Below, in pieces: positions 25,487-34,063 of a stretch of DNA of 64,000 nucleotides (position 1 is its first letter; every line of letters starts with the position of its first letter). The stretch is from contig NC_019682.1 in assembly GCF_000316575.1 (NCBI RefSeq), forward strand, positions 1 through 64,000. Reading direction: 5' to 3'. This stretch comes from Calothrix sp. PCC 7507. Its GTDB lineage: Bacteria; Cyanobacteriota; Cyanobacteriia; Cyanobacteriales; Nostocaceae. The position numbers were made by a program, and so were the translations under genes. The notes beneath the pieces were generated by a model. That model ran no database searches. It saw only the letters and a program-made list of their open reading frames with translations, and was not told the DNA's origin.

Positions 25487-26161
25487 GTGTTTCCTCTCTA
25501 CGACGAAAATCAGACGCGAATCACACCGTATTTGACCTACGGGTTGATTGGCATGAATATTTTAGTTTTTCTTCATGAATATAGTCTGTCAAATGAACAA
25601 CTAGAACTATTCTTCAAGCTGTATGCTGTAGTACCACGAGAGTTGACCACCAACTTTGCTGGAGAATGGACGACGTTATTTACGTCCCAGTTTTTGCACG
25701 GTGGTTGGTGGCACTTGATATCGAATATGTTGTTTCTCTGGGTTTTTGGTAACAATATTGAAGACCGCTTGGGTCATGTTAAATATCTGATTTTTTATTT
25801 GGCATGTGGTGCTTTAGCCGCTTTGTGCCAGTGGTTTATTGGCATGAATTCGGGGATTCCTTCCTTGGGGGCAAGTGGTGCAATTTCTGGGGTATTGGGT
25901 GCTTATCTTATCCGCTTCCCTCAAGCTAGGATTATGAGCTTGGTTTTTTTAGGATTTTTCGTCACTACTATCAGAATTCCGGCCATGATCTTGATCGGAA
26001 TTTTCTTTCTTCAGAATGTGATTTCTGGTCTAGCTAGTTTGCAAGTTGCCGCTAATATGAGCGTGGAAACAGGCGGAGTTGCTTACTGGGCACATATTGG
26101 TGGCTTTGTCTTCGGGATAATCCTTGCTCCTTTATTTGGGTTATTTAGGCGAGAATATTAG
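25487..26161 (+). CDS. Rhomboid-family intramembrane serine protease
   Basis: 224-residue polytopic membrane protease cleaving transmembrane substrates. The catalytic dyad is visible: Ser130 in GASGAISG and His203 in AHIGGFVFG, with HGGWWHLISNM in the second helix as in active rhomboids and the GNNIEDRLGH segment after it. Six membrane spans fit the length. The start is GTG at 25487 (MFPLYDENQ), with AGGAAAA upstream. Substrates unknown. Confidence 0.94.
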   Translation: MFPLYDENQTRITPYLTYGLIGMNILVFLHEYSLSNEQLELFFKLYAVVPRELTTNFAGEWTTLFTSQFLHGGWWHLISNMLFLWVFGNNIEDRLGHVKYLIFYLACGALAALCQWFIGMNSGIPSLGASGAISGVLGAYLIRFPQARIMSLVFLGFFVTTIRIPAMILIGIFFLQNVISGLASLQVAANMSVETGGVAYWAHIGGFVFGIILAPLFGLFRREY

Positions 26162-26245
26162 GGGTTTGTCGGGAGTCGGGAGTTGGGAGTTGGGAGTCGG
26201 GAGTCAAGGATGATTGGTGAACACCTATTCCCCAGTCTCCATTCC

Positions 26246-28408
26246 CTATATAGATACTTCTGCTGATTCTTCCTGTGGTGAAGTTGTGGCTGGTTCTAAA
26301 ACCGGTTCAGGCAGTGAAACGACGCTATCAGTAGCATTGATAATCGCGCCCAACAGCCCCAGTTCAGATTCCATCAATTGATCAACCGCTTCACCCAGCA
26401 TGTTTTCTTGTGTATAAATTGGTCGCGTCACCAAGATGATCCCATCGCTGTAGGGTTGGATTAACAAAGGATCATTAGATAGGCTGAGGGGACTAGTATC
26501 TAAAATTACTAAGTCATAGCGTTCACGGGCATCCTCCATCAGCCTTCGCATTTCGCTGGATTCGAGAATTGCTGGGGCTTGTTGCACAGGCCCTGGACTG
26601 GGAATAATGTATAAATTTTCTACATCAGGAACCAGGTGGATACATTCGCTCAGTCTGGCATAATAGCGTAGGGGTTCAATAGTGGCGTCAGGATCGGAGG
26701 TAACTTTGAGGGATGAACAGCAAGAAGGCGATCGCACATCTGTTTCAATAATCAAAGTTCTTTTGCCAGCACGGGCGGAAGCTATACCCAAGTTATAAGC
26801 AGTGGCTGTTTTCCCCTCAGAACTAACGGTGCTAGCTATTAACACCACCTTTAAATTCTTCCCACCAATACGGCGTAAATTACTGCGGAATTTCTCATAA
26901 AATTCTAAATAGGGAGAATCTAATGCCAAGATAACTGGCACAGCAGATTTATCTAAGTCATCTACTGGCATAATGGGGATTTCTCCCAAAACTGCCACTT
27001 CCCGCTGTTTGAGGCTCTCGCGGATATCTTCTTTGGTTTTGAAAGTTCCCTCTAACGAACCTAATAAAAACACTACCCCACCACCAACCACCAATCCCAT
27101 AAAACCACCAATAGCCAGGGTGACAGGCAGGCTTTTTGGTTTGATGATCAGAGGGAGTATTGTTGGTGGTTTGGCAACGCTGAGGCTGGTGACAGTTTCT
27201 GCTTCTGCTGTTTTAGCGTCAGTTAGCTTCGCCTGCATTTGGTCATAGACGGCTTTTTTGAGTGCAACCTCTTGTTCTAAACGCGATCGCTCTAATTGTT
27301 TATTAGGTATTAGAGAATATTCTCGGCGCAGTTTTACTTCTTCTTTGATTTGTTGCGCTAATTGTTGTTTTAGTGTGTCTCGTTGGGTTTGCAAAGCCAC
27401 CATCTGGTTTGCTAACTGCTGCCGTGCTGGATCTAAGTTGCTTTGAGTACGGATATTCTGAACATTACCAGCTAATGGCGTAGTGATACCACTACCCCCA
27501 ATCACCTCTGCTGCACGTTGTTGTAACAATTCCTCTGAGGCTTGTTTCTGGCGCTGCAACTGAATCATTGTTGGGTGTTCAGGTCGCAAATCTTTGCGGA
27601 GCAAGGCCATTTGTGATTCAGTTTGATAAATTTGCGATCGCAAGCTGGCAATAATGGGATCGGCACTCAAAGCTGAGGAAATAGAAGCTTGTTTGACATT
27701 TAAGCCCAATTTGTCCTGCAAACTGAGAATTTGGGCATCTAGCCCCGAAATAGTTAGTTGAATTTGGCGTTGCTGATTTTGACTGCTAGTAACTGCACCC
27801 AGCAGACTACCATTTTCAGCGGCTAATATTGCTGGTCGTTCGATGCGATCGTATTGTTCTAATCTTTTTTCCGCAGCTTGTAGTTCCCCTTTAACCTGCG
27901 GTACACGCTCGTTAATCTTCTCAATAATTGCGTTTAATCGTCCACTATTAATATTGCCACTCAACTTAATCATTTCCAGCATCAATTCTTGCAATATCTC
28001 TTTAGCTAGCTTGGCATTAGTATCTCTATATTTGATGACAATAACGGTAGATGCTGCCGCCTCTTTCTCCTTACTATCTGCTGCTTTGGGCAGACTGAGT
28101 GCAACACTTTTACCAATCTTGTCTGGTTTAACATTGACCTTCGCTGCCACAGATTCAATAATCTGGTTAGATAGCAAAACTTCCTCACTCAGCGCCTGTC
28201 CTTGCTGCTGAATTTCAGTACCAGTTGCCGAGAATGAAACTGGTGGACGCGTATATGTAAGTGCGCCGTCTGCTATGTATATGGGGGGTGGCTCTGGTTG
28301 TACAGCGACAACCGTTGACCCCGCCACAACTAAAACAAAACTGGCTAGTCCAATCCACTTATATTTTTCAAAAGCAATAAGATAACGTTTAACAATTGGT
28401 GGTGTCAT
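26246..28408 (-). CDS. Polysaccharide co-polymerase with BY-kinase-like domain (Wzz/GumC-CpsD type)
   Basis: 720 residues controlling exopolysaccharide chain length and export. An N-terminal membrane helix (WIGLASFVLVVAGSTVVAV) opens a Wzz domain, a long coiled-coil region follows (about 150-410, rich in Gln/Glu/Arg), and a second helix (TLAIGGFMGLVVGGGVVFLLG) leads to a cytoplasmic P-loop domain with Walker A ASTVSSEGKTATAYNLG, Walker A' RTLIIETDVRSP and Walker B YDLVILDTSPL. The C-terminus lacks the tyrosine cluster normally autophosphorylated, ending EPATTSPQEESAEVSI. Start ATG lies at the end of an ATGACAA repeat tract. Upstream on the same strand is the Wza-like exporter gene. Confidence 0.92.
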   Translation of the reverse strand: MTPPIVKRYLIAFEKYKWIGLASFVLVVAGSTVVAVQPEPPPIYIADGALTYTRPPVSFSATGTEIQQQGQALSEEVLLSNQIIESVAAKVNVKPDKIGKSVALSLPKAADSKEKEAAASTVIVIKYRDTNAKLAKEILQELMLEMIKLSGNINSGRLNAIIEKINERVPQVKGELQAAEKRLEQYDRIERPAILAAENGSLLGAVTSSQNQQRQIQLTISGLDAQILSLQDKLGLNVKQASISSALSADPIIASLRSQIYQTESQMALLRKDLRPEHPTMIQLQRQKQASEELLQQRAAEVIGGSGITTPLAGNVQNIRTQSNLDPARQQLANQMVALQTQRDTLKQQLAQQIKEEVKLRREYSLIPNKQLERSRLEQEVALKKAVYDQMQAKLTDAKTAEAETVTSLSVAKPPTILPLIIKPKSLPVTLAIGGFMGLVVGGGVVFLLGSLEGTFKTKEDIRESLKQREVAVLGEIPIMPVDDLDKSAVPVILALDSPYLEFYEKFRSNLRRIGGKNLKVVLIASTVSSEGKTATAYNLGIASARAGKRTLIIETDVRSPSCCSSLKVTSDPDATIEPLRYYARLSECIHLVPDVENLYIIPSPGPVQQAPAILESSEMRRLMEDARERYDLVILDTSPLSLSNDPLLIQPYSDGIILVTRPIYTQENMLGEAVDQLMESELGLLGAIINATDSVVSLPEPVLEPATTSPQEESAEVSI

Positions 28409-28503
28409 TTGTCATTTGTCATTAATTATTTCTCCCGGTTGGTGAGTGCAGCCGAACCACATCTCCTCCCACTCCCGCACTCTGCTACTCCCTCAAAGCG
28501 GAT

Positions 28504-29865
28504 CTATTTTGAAGATCCACCGCTAAAGAAGTCGAAGAAGCGGATGAAGCTTTGAATATTAAAGAATGGTTGGGTAATCGTAGTCAGAGCATTAGTAATT
28601 CTACCGATGAGGTTACGGCCAACAACAATAACATCATTGTCTTGGAGTGGCACATTTTGAGATATATCGCCTCCCAAAGCCCTTTTTGCATCAAGTTTTT
28701 GGGTAACAGCTTGTCCTCTTTCAGGATCGAAGCGTACTAGGGCGATATCCCGGAGGTTGGCAGTATCGAGATTGATGCCGCTTAAAGCATCAACAAAACT
28801 ACTACCATTAGGCAGTGCTTGATTGACGATTCCCCCTGATGCATAATTTAAGACCCTGATTTTAATTTGTGGTATGGCCAAAGTGGAACGAGCTACCAAA
28901 TTGCGATCGTAACCATCATCAGTACCAACTTCCCGACGCGGTACAACGATCGCATCACCGTCTTGTAGTCGTAAATTAGGCAATGAACTGCCATTTTGTA
29001 GCGCCGCGTATAGGTCAATAGTTTTTGAAATCACCGAACCATCCAGCAACCGCCGACGTACTTGTACTTGTCGCAGGTCTGCGATCGTCGTCGAACCACC
29101 AGATGAGAGCAAAGCATCAGGAACGCGGGGTGTTAACGACGAAATAGAATAAATTCCCGGACGAAAAACTTCCCCGCTCACAGTCACTTGGACTGGTCGC
29201 GGATTTGCTAATGAAACAACCACAATTGGATCGACCAGAAAACGACTTAAACCCAAGCGAATTTTTTCTTGGGCTTCTTCCAAACTCAAGCCTTGCAAGG
29301 ATACAGTCCCTACTTGTGGCACGACAATGTTACCTTCTGGATTAATTACCGCTTGAATATTTAAATCCTGACGCTGCCCTGATAATGACAGAACTATAAC
29401 TGGATTAATAACGTAACGATTAAGCAACCCGCGGATTTTTTCTTGTGCTGCTTGTAGAGTCAAACCTTGTAGTGACACTGTTCCTAGTAGTGGTACAACA
29501 ACGTTACCTTCTGGATTAATAGCTGCTTGAAAGCTCAAATCGGGAAAGCGCTGAACTACAACACTAATGGCATCTCCTGGTCCTAAACGGTATGCACCAG
29601 GAGGGCGCTGAAGTCCAATACTAACTACATCTCCTGGACCTAAAAGATAGCGGTTGAGTTGGGGGGAATTTTCTTCATTTGCACTTGGTGGTACAAGTTC
29701 CGCATCTGCTGGAAGCGGGGATGGTTGTCCTGGTGATTGTTCTGGAGATGGTATAGGCTGGGCAACAACAGGTTGAGTTACTGTTGTCAAAAAAACGCCT
29801 AATTGAAACCCGACAAAACACAAGGCGCTGAATGCACGTATATGAGAATTGAGAGCTATAAACAT
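28504..29865 (-). CDS. Polysaccharide export outer-membrane protein (Wza-like)
   Basis: 453-residue secreted protein forming the outer-membrane export channel for exopolysaccharide. After a signal-like N-terminus (AFSALCFVGFQLGVFLTTV) come two near-identical poly_export/SLBB-type blocks, each with the INPEGN(V/I)VVP-(L/Q)-(L/V)GTVSLQGL pattern (about residues 90-160 and 160-230), then further SLBB domains (RPVQVTVSGEVFRPGIYSI; LRLQDGDAIVVPRR). The tandem duplication of the poly_export block is clear. The 95-base gap to the BY-kinase-like gene indicates an operon. Confidence 0.92.
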   Translation of the reverse strand: MFIALNSHIRAFSALCFVGFQLGVFLTTVTQPVVAQPIPSPEQSPGQPSPLPADAELVPPSANEENSPQLNRYLLGPGDVVSIGLQRPPGAYRLGPGDAISVVVQRFPDLSFQAAINPEGNVVVPLLGTVSLQGLTLQAAQEKIRGLLNRYVINPVIVLSLSGQRQDLNIQAVINPEGNIVVPQVGTVSLQGLSLEEAQEKIRLGLSRFLVDPIVVVSLANPRPVQVTVSGEVFRPGIYSISSLTPRVPDALLSSGGSTTIADLRQVQVRRRLLDGSVISKTIDLYAALQNGSSLPNLRLQDGDAIVVPRREVGTDDGYDRNLVARSTLAIPQIKIRVLNYASGGIVNQALPNGSSFVDALSGINLDTANLRDIALVRFDPERGQAVTQKLDAKRALGGDISQNVPLQDNDVIVVGRNLIGRITNALTTITQPFFNIQSFIRFFDFFSGGSSK

Positions 29866-30072
29866 TTGTGCAGTAAAGCCGAAATCATAATGAGTCGCGC
29901 CGAGTCGCCATTTTACTCTGCAAATACCTAAAGTGTCTCCTTTTTCTGAAAGGATATGCTATGAAAAAGGATACTAGGATTTTGGGTAAAATGATGAAGA
30001 ATTTACGGTTTTTTACGTAATATTTCATACCCAATTCTGAAACCTGATGCTTGATTTTAGAAAATTAGTATG

Positions 30073-30098
30073 GGGGCTTAGGGCTTGCCCTAAGCCCC
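30073..30098. repeat. Perfect 12-bp palindrome
   Basis: GGGGCTTAGGGC (30073-30084) and GCCCTAAGCCCC (30087-30098) form a perfect hairpin with a two-base loop, without a T-run. It is in the otherwise gene-free 29866-30232 spacer. This kind of palindrome is dispersed in Nostoc-type genomes; it could also act as a processing or termination site. Confidence 0.6.
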
Positions 30099-30232
30099 TA
30101 CAAAGACTTGTAGCAAGCTTTTCATGAATTGGTATAACTGTCGTGCCTGCAAATTGCATAACGATCATGATTAGGCAAAACCTCTAAATCCTCTCCCATG
30201 CTGCCTCAATGTGCAAACTATACAACAGCTAG

Positions 30233-30955
30233 TCACAAAGGGCCTGCCATTAACGCCACTTGTACTGTTTCCCCAAGAGACTGAGCTAAAGACCAGGCTG
30301 TCTCCACTTGTCCTAAAGGTTCTATGGGTATGAGAATGCTCACCCCAACCCAAGGAGTTCTATGTTTGCGCCACTGTGCTAATTGATCTGCCACAAACCA
30401 GCGTAAAGGTGATGGGTGTCCACCGTCGGGCAAGGCGTACCATTGTAATACAGCAAAAGATTCCTGTGGTGTAGAGGCGCGAAAGAACCTAGCGTCTATT
30501 TTAGTTGTAGTATTTGACCCTAATCCTGATGGGGGTTTAAAAGTAAATTCGGCGGAGCGGTATTGAGCTATATCCCACTTTCCCCAGCGTGACTTTCCCC
30601 AACTGTTAATTTCTGACCACTCCTCCTCTGGTTGAGCAGTAGAACTATTTTGCGGTAACAAAAGTAGTATCGGCTGAGTTGGCAAGTCTGGTTTCTTGAT
30701 TACTTGTAACGACCATTTTTTTTCACCGACTTGTTGTTCGGTTTGTTCAACAGTTTGCCAACCAGGGAGGGTTAACCCTGTCTTGCGTATCTGTCTCAAT
30801 TCTTTGAGATGGGAGACAGGTGATGGCTTTTGCCATTGCCATTGTCCTGTGAGGTATCCGGGAACTGCTCCCACACCCAACAGCACCAGCAATGACAACA
30901 GTACTACTACCTGAGTCCATTGGTTTCCCTTGAGCAACTTAGATAAGGAAATCAT
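30233..30955 (-). CDS. Cyanoexosortase A system-associated protein (EpsI-like)
   Basis: Protein that commonly accompanies cyanoexosortase A. From ATG 30955 (an upstream GTG at 30970 also exists), 240 residues: one N-terminal membrane anchor (VVLLSLLVLLGVGAVPGYL) followed by an exported soluble domain with TLPGWQTVEQTEQQ, WSEINSWGKSRWGKWDI and a W-rich region, similar to EpsI-type proteins fused or linked to exosortases. It lies downstream of the exosortase gene on the same strand, across a 377-base spacer. The exact role in sorting is not known. Confidence 0.82.
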   Translation of the reverse strand: MISLSKLLKGNQWTQVVVLLSLLVLLGVGAVPGYLTGQWQWQKPSPVSHLKELRQIRKTGLTLPGWQTVEQTEQQVGEKKWSLQVIKKPDLPTQPILLLLPQNSSTAQPEEEWSEINSWGKSRWGKWDIAQYRSAEFTFKPPSGLGSNTTTKIDARFFRASTPQESFAVLQWYALPDGGHPSPLRWFVADQLAQWRKHRTPWVGVSILIPIEPLGQVETAWSLAQSLGETVQVALMAGPL

Positions 30956-31332
30956 CAGTAAAATTTGCACTAGTTAGGCAAAAGTTTACTCGCTTTGCAT
31001 ATCATTTGTCATTTGTTCCAATGCGGTTTAACGCCTCTTCCTCTCGTACTCTTTTAGAGAAGGATGTTTGAAAAGTCTCCTTATATGTCATGTTGAGGAA
31101 TGTACCCCGTAGGGGATCTTGCTACGCTCTTAGCGTTCCCGCAGGGTAGCATCTGATCTCGACTTTATCCATTTTTGCGAAACCTAAAACCTGACGCTGA
31201 AACCCTTGTCGGATACTAGGTTTAGTTTTTGTAATTTATCGATAATCAGTGACGTGAAAAAAAGTATTTGCCAAAAGCCAGGGTTTTTGCCGGATAAAGA
31301 AGACCAAGCTCTTAATTTTGAATAAAGTCGAG
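30956..31332. other. Intergenic region with a MITE-type end and repeat hairpins
   Basis: GGATGTTTGAAAAGT at 31062-31076 matches the terminal repeat of the 173-bp MITE at 13476, but no partner end was found nearby. Sequence 31098-31165 contains a dispersed repeat with TTGCTACGCTCTTAGCGTTCC and GGGTAGCA able to form hairpins. No gene seen. Confidence 0.5.
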
Positions 31333-32226
31333 CTAAGTCTCTTCTAATTTTGTAGTTTCTACATTTGTAGAGAAATAGCTATTAATCCGGTTCAACAGGG
31401 GTACTAGTAACATCAGCATACAAGTAGAATAGAGGTCGCCACCCCAACTGTCATGCAACCAATGAAAACCTGCTTCTTGACCTGTACCGTGAAAGAAGGT
31501 GAGTATTGTGTTGCGAACAATATTGGCACTAATGCTAATGATAACAGCAATGGATAAAAACCAAATAGTTATGCGGCGTGAAGATAAGACATCAGTCCAA
31601 TAAAGCAGCATTAAGCTGACATAGATTGTTGTAAATAACATTTTCAACCCCGCACAATAAGGGGCTACTTCTACAATTCGTCCACCAACATATAGATTGG
31701 TTTGGTCAACAGTTACTTCCATGCCAAATTGATTTAGGATGAAGCCTGCAGTCCCTGCTATAAAACTTTGGAGAGGTAAGGTATAGGGAACAATCAGGTA
31801 AGGTAATGCTGTTGGGGTTGCGAGAAATACTAGCAATAAGGGGAATCCTTGCAATCGAAACCCTGAGCTACCTTTGAACCATAGGCATAATCCAGCGAGG
31901 ATTGCGGGGAGGGAAAGGTTAACCCATTCAGGAACACCACTTAAATAAAAAACTCCCCCCACTAACAATAAAACAGCGCCTAAAGGATGGGTAGTATCTG
32001 GTAGACGTTGCCACTGTTTCCGTTTCAACCAAACTAGATAGGCAGCAAATGGTAGACCAATCATTCCGTGACTGAAATATTCATGTTCTATACTAATGTT
32101 TTTGTGGAGCCAGCCATCTAACCAGTGTAGCAATATGGGGACATAAAGTAATAATAGAATGCCTATAATTGCTACATTTAACAGTTGTGATGTATTTCTA
32201 TTTTTAACCTGTATTTGAAGTGCCAT
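31333..32226 (-). CDS. crtA: Cyanoexosortase A
   Basis: Membrane cysteine transpeptidase-like enzyme thought to process proteins carrying PEP-CTERM-type C-terminal signals. 297 residues with about eight membrane helices. The exosortase triad is visible: Cys191 in APYCAGLKML, Arg238 in ANIVRNT, and His255/His258 in FHWLHDSWGG. ATPTALPY and HGTGQEAG are typical of the cyanobacterial subtype. It is followed by its usual partner gene and preceded by an aminotransferase gene for sugar modification. The symbol crtA is the family name for cyanoexosortase A and must not be confused with carotenoid crtA. Confidence 0.9.
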   Translation of the reverse strand: MALQIQVKNRNTSQLLNVAIIGILLLLYVPILLHWLDGWLHKNISIEHEYFSHGMIGLPFAAYLVWLKRKQWQRLPDTTHPLGAVLLLVGGVFYLSGVPEWVNLSLPAILAGLCLWFKGSSGFRLQGFPLLLVFLATPTALPYLIVPYTLPLQSFIAGTAGFILNQFGMEVTVDQTNLYVGGRIVEVAPYCAGLKMLFTTIYVSLMLLYWTDVLSSRRITIWFLSIAVIISISANIVRNTILTFFHGTGQEAGFHWLHDSWGGDLYSTCMLMLLVPLLNRINSYFSTNVETTKLEET

Positions 32227-32311
32227 GATTTTCAGTAATGCGGAATTTGAAATCAGTTAACTGTTGACTGTTGACTGTTAACTGATTATTGGCTAATAAA
32301 TCAGCAATAAA

Positions 32312-33478
32312 TTAAATACACAATAACTGTTGCTGTTCGCTGCTGAGAATGGATGCGATCGCTGTTATTACTTCTCTAACTTGGCTATTGCTTAAACCAG
32401 GATACATGGGTAATGATAATATTTCTTTTGCTAGCTTTTCTGCTTGGGGAAAATCTCCCACTTGATAACCTAAGTTAGTGAATGCTGGCTGTAGATGGCA
32501 AGGGATCGGGTAGTGAATGCCAGTTTGAATTCCAGCTGCTGTCAATTGTTCCTGAATTTGCTGGCGATCTAGGGGACAAGAATCATCAATTCTAATTACA
32601 TAAAGATGATACACATGTCCTCTACCGCTGTAGTTTTGCATGGGAATGATGCCAGCGGATATTAGAGGTTGTAATTCTAGATCATACTGCTGGGCAATAT
32701 TTAGGCGATCGCTATTCCATTTTGGTAAATATGGCAGTTTTTCTCGCAACACCGCTGCTTGCAAAGTATCCAAGCGACTATTTGTCCCCGATTCAATATG
32801 CACATACTTTTGCGATGAACCATAATTCCGCAAGCGCAACATTTTTTGGGCGATGTTTGGGTCTTTTGTCAATAGCATTCCCCCATCTCCAAATGCTCCT
32901 AAATTCTTGCTGGGATAGAAGCTAAAAGCTGCTGCAGTTCCTACTGAACCAGCCCGATATCCGTCTCTTTCTGCTAAATGTGCTTGTGCTGCATCTTCAA
33001 AAATAATTAGTTTGTAAGTATCGGCAAAATCTAATAGTTGCCTTGGTGATACCATCTGACCATAAAGATGTACAGGAATAATTGCTTTGGTATGGGGTGT
33101 TATCGCTTTAGCTGCTGCTTCTAAATCAATTAAGGCTGTTTGGCGATCGCAATCTACAAAAACTGGTTTTGCTCCGACACGTAGAACTCCAATTAGTGTG
33201 GCGACAAAAGTATTAGCGGGTAAAATCACTTCATCCCCAGCACCAATATTACAGGCTTCTAAGCCGAGAGCGATCGCATCTGTTCCTGATGCCACACCTA
33301 CACCATATTCTGCGCCAGATGCAGCCGCAAATGCTGCCTCAAAATCTGAGACTGCTTGCCCTAAAATAAAATCTCCCTGTTTTAGTACAGCCTGTATTGC
33401 TTGCTCTAGTTGAATTTGAATCGGCTGATGTTGTAAGTTAAGGTCTACAAAGGGAATTCTAGTAATTGTTTTATTCAT
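32312..33478 (-). CDS. DegT/DnrJ/EryC1/StrS-family sugar aminotransferase
   Basis: PLP enzyme that transaminates a keto-sugar nucleotide for surface glycans. 388 residues. Visible features are IPFVDLNLQHQPIQ at the start, GVASGTDAIALGL, the DAAQAHLA segment holding the PLP ring, and the Schiff-base Lys in SFYPSKNLGAFGDGG, followed by RLRNYGSSQKY and RLDTLQAA. All the active-site motifs are intact, so it is an aminotransferase and not a dehydratase (which has His for Lys). It begins the minus-strand envelope block that runs to 26246. Confidence 0.93.
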   Translation of the reverse strand: MNKTITRIPFVDLNLQHQPIQIQLEQAIQAVLKQGDFILGQAVSDFEAAFAAASGAEYGVGVASGTDAIALGLEACNIGAGDEVILPANTFVATLIGVLRVGAKPVFVDCDRQTALIDLEAAAKAITPHTKAIIPVHLYGQMVSPRQLLDFADTYKLIIFEDAAQAHLAERDGYRAGSVGTAAAFSFYPSKNLGAFGDGGMLLTKDPNIAQKMLRLRNYGSSQKYVHIESGTNSRLDTLQAAVLREKLPYLPKWNSDRLNIAQQYDLELQPLISAGIIPMQNYSGRGHVYHLYVIRIDDSCPLDRQQIQEQLTAAGIQTGIHYPIPCHLQPAFTNLGYQVGDFPQAEKLAKEILSLPMYPGLSNSQVREVITAIASILSSEQQQLLCI

Positions 33479-34063
33479 TGTCAGACAACCCCAAAATTAA
33501 ATATCAAAAACTTGTTTGAAAATAGCTATCTTCTTTATGGCTTAATAAAATAAATTCAGCAAATTTTATTTAGTAAAGTTCATTTTCCACATGCACATTT
33601 TTTTAGACATAAGCATCCTAGTATTATTTAAATATTCTGACACCTGTATCATGACTCCTAAAATTCAATAGCAAATACTCCTAGTAACTTTCACGTAGTT
33701 ATCAATTCAATCAAAAATAACTTGAGTAAAAACACTAGAAGTTTCCTAGATCTATATAAGAATGTCCAAACATTTTTTCCATTCTTAGTGTTATGCTACC
33801 CTCGTCGAATCTAAAACTAACGCTAACTAGCAGCAAAATCTAAATTAATAGTGAATGCACGAGTTTTCCTGAGAACATTTAGTACCAGTAGTTACGAACT
33901 CGTAGATGATCAAATCACCTATTTATCGGAATAGTAAAAAATTTTGTCCCCAGCTTGTTTATCAGAGGCAAAATTAGGGAATGCTTAAAAATAGTAAATA
34001 ATAACCCGGAAACAGCGGTTATATAAACTACAGTACCGAGCAATTATCAAGGTAGCGGTGGCA
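33479..34063. other. Divergent AT-rich intergenic region
   Basis: About 585 bases between divergent genes, AT-rich, without ORF, repeat or RNA gene that I can support. Promoters of the aminotransferase and of the GAF protein must lie here, but no clear consensus pair was found. Confidence 0.5.
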
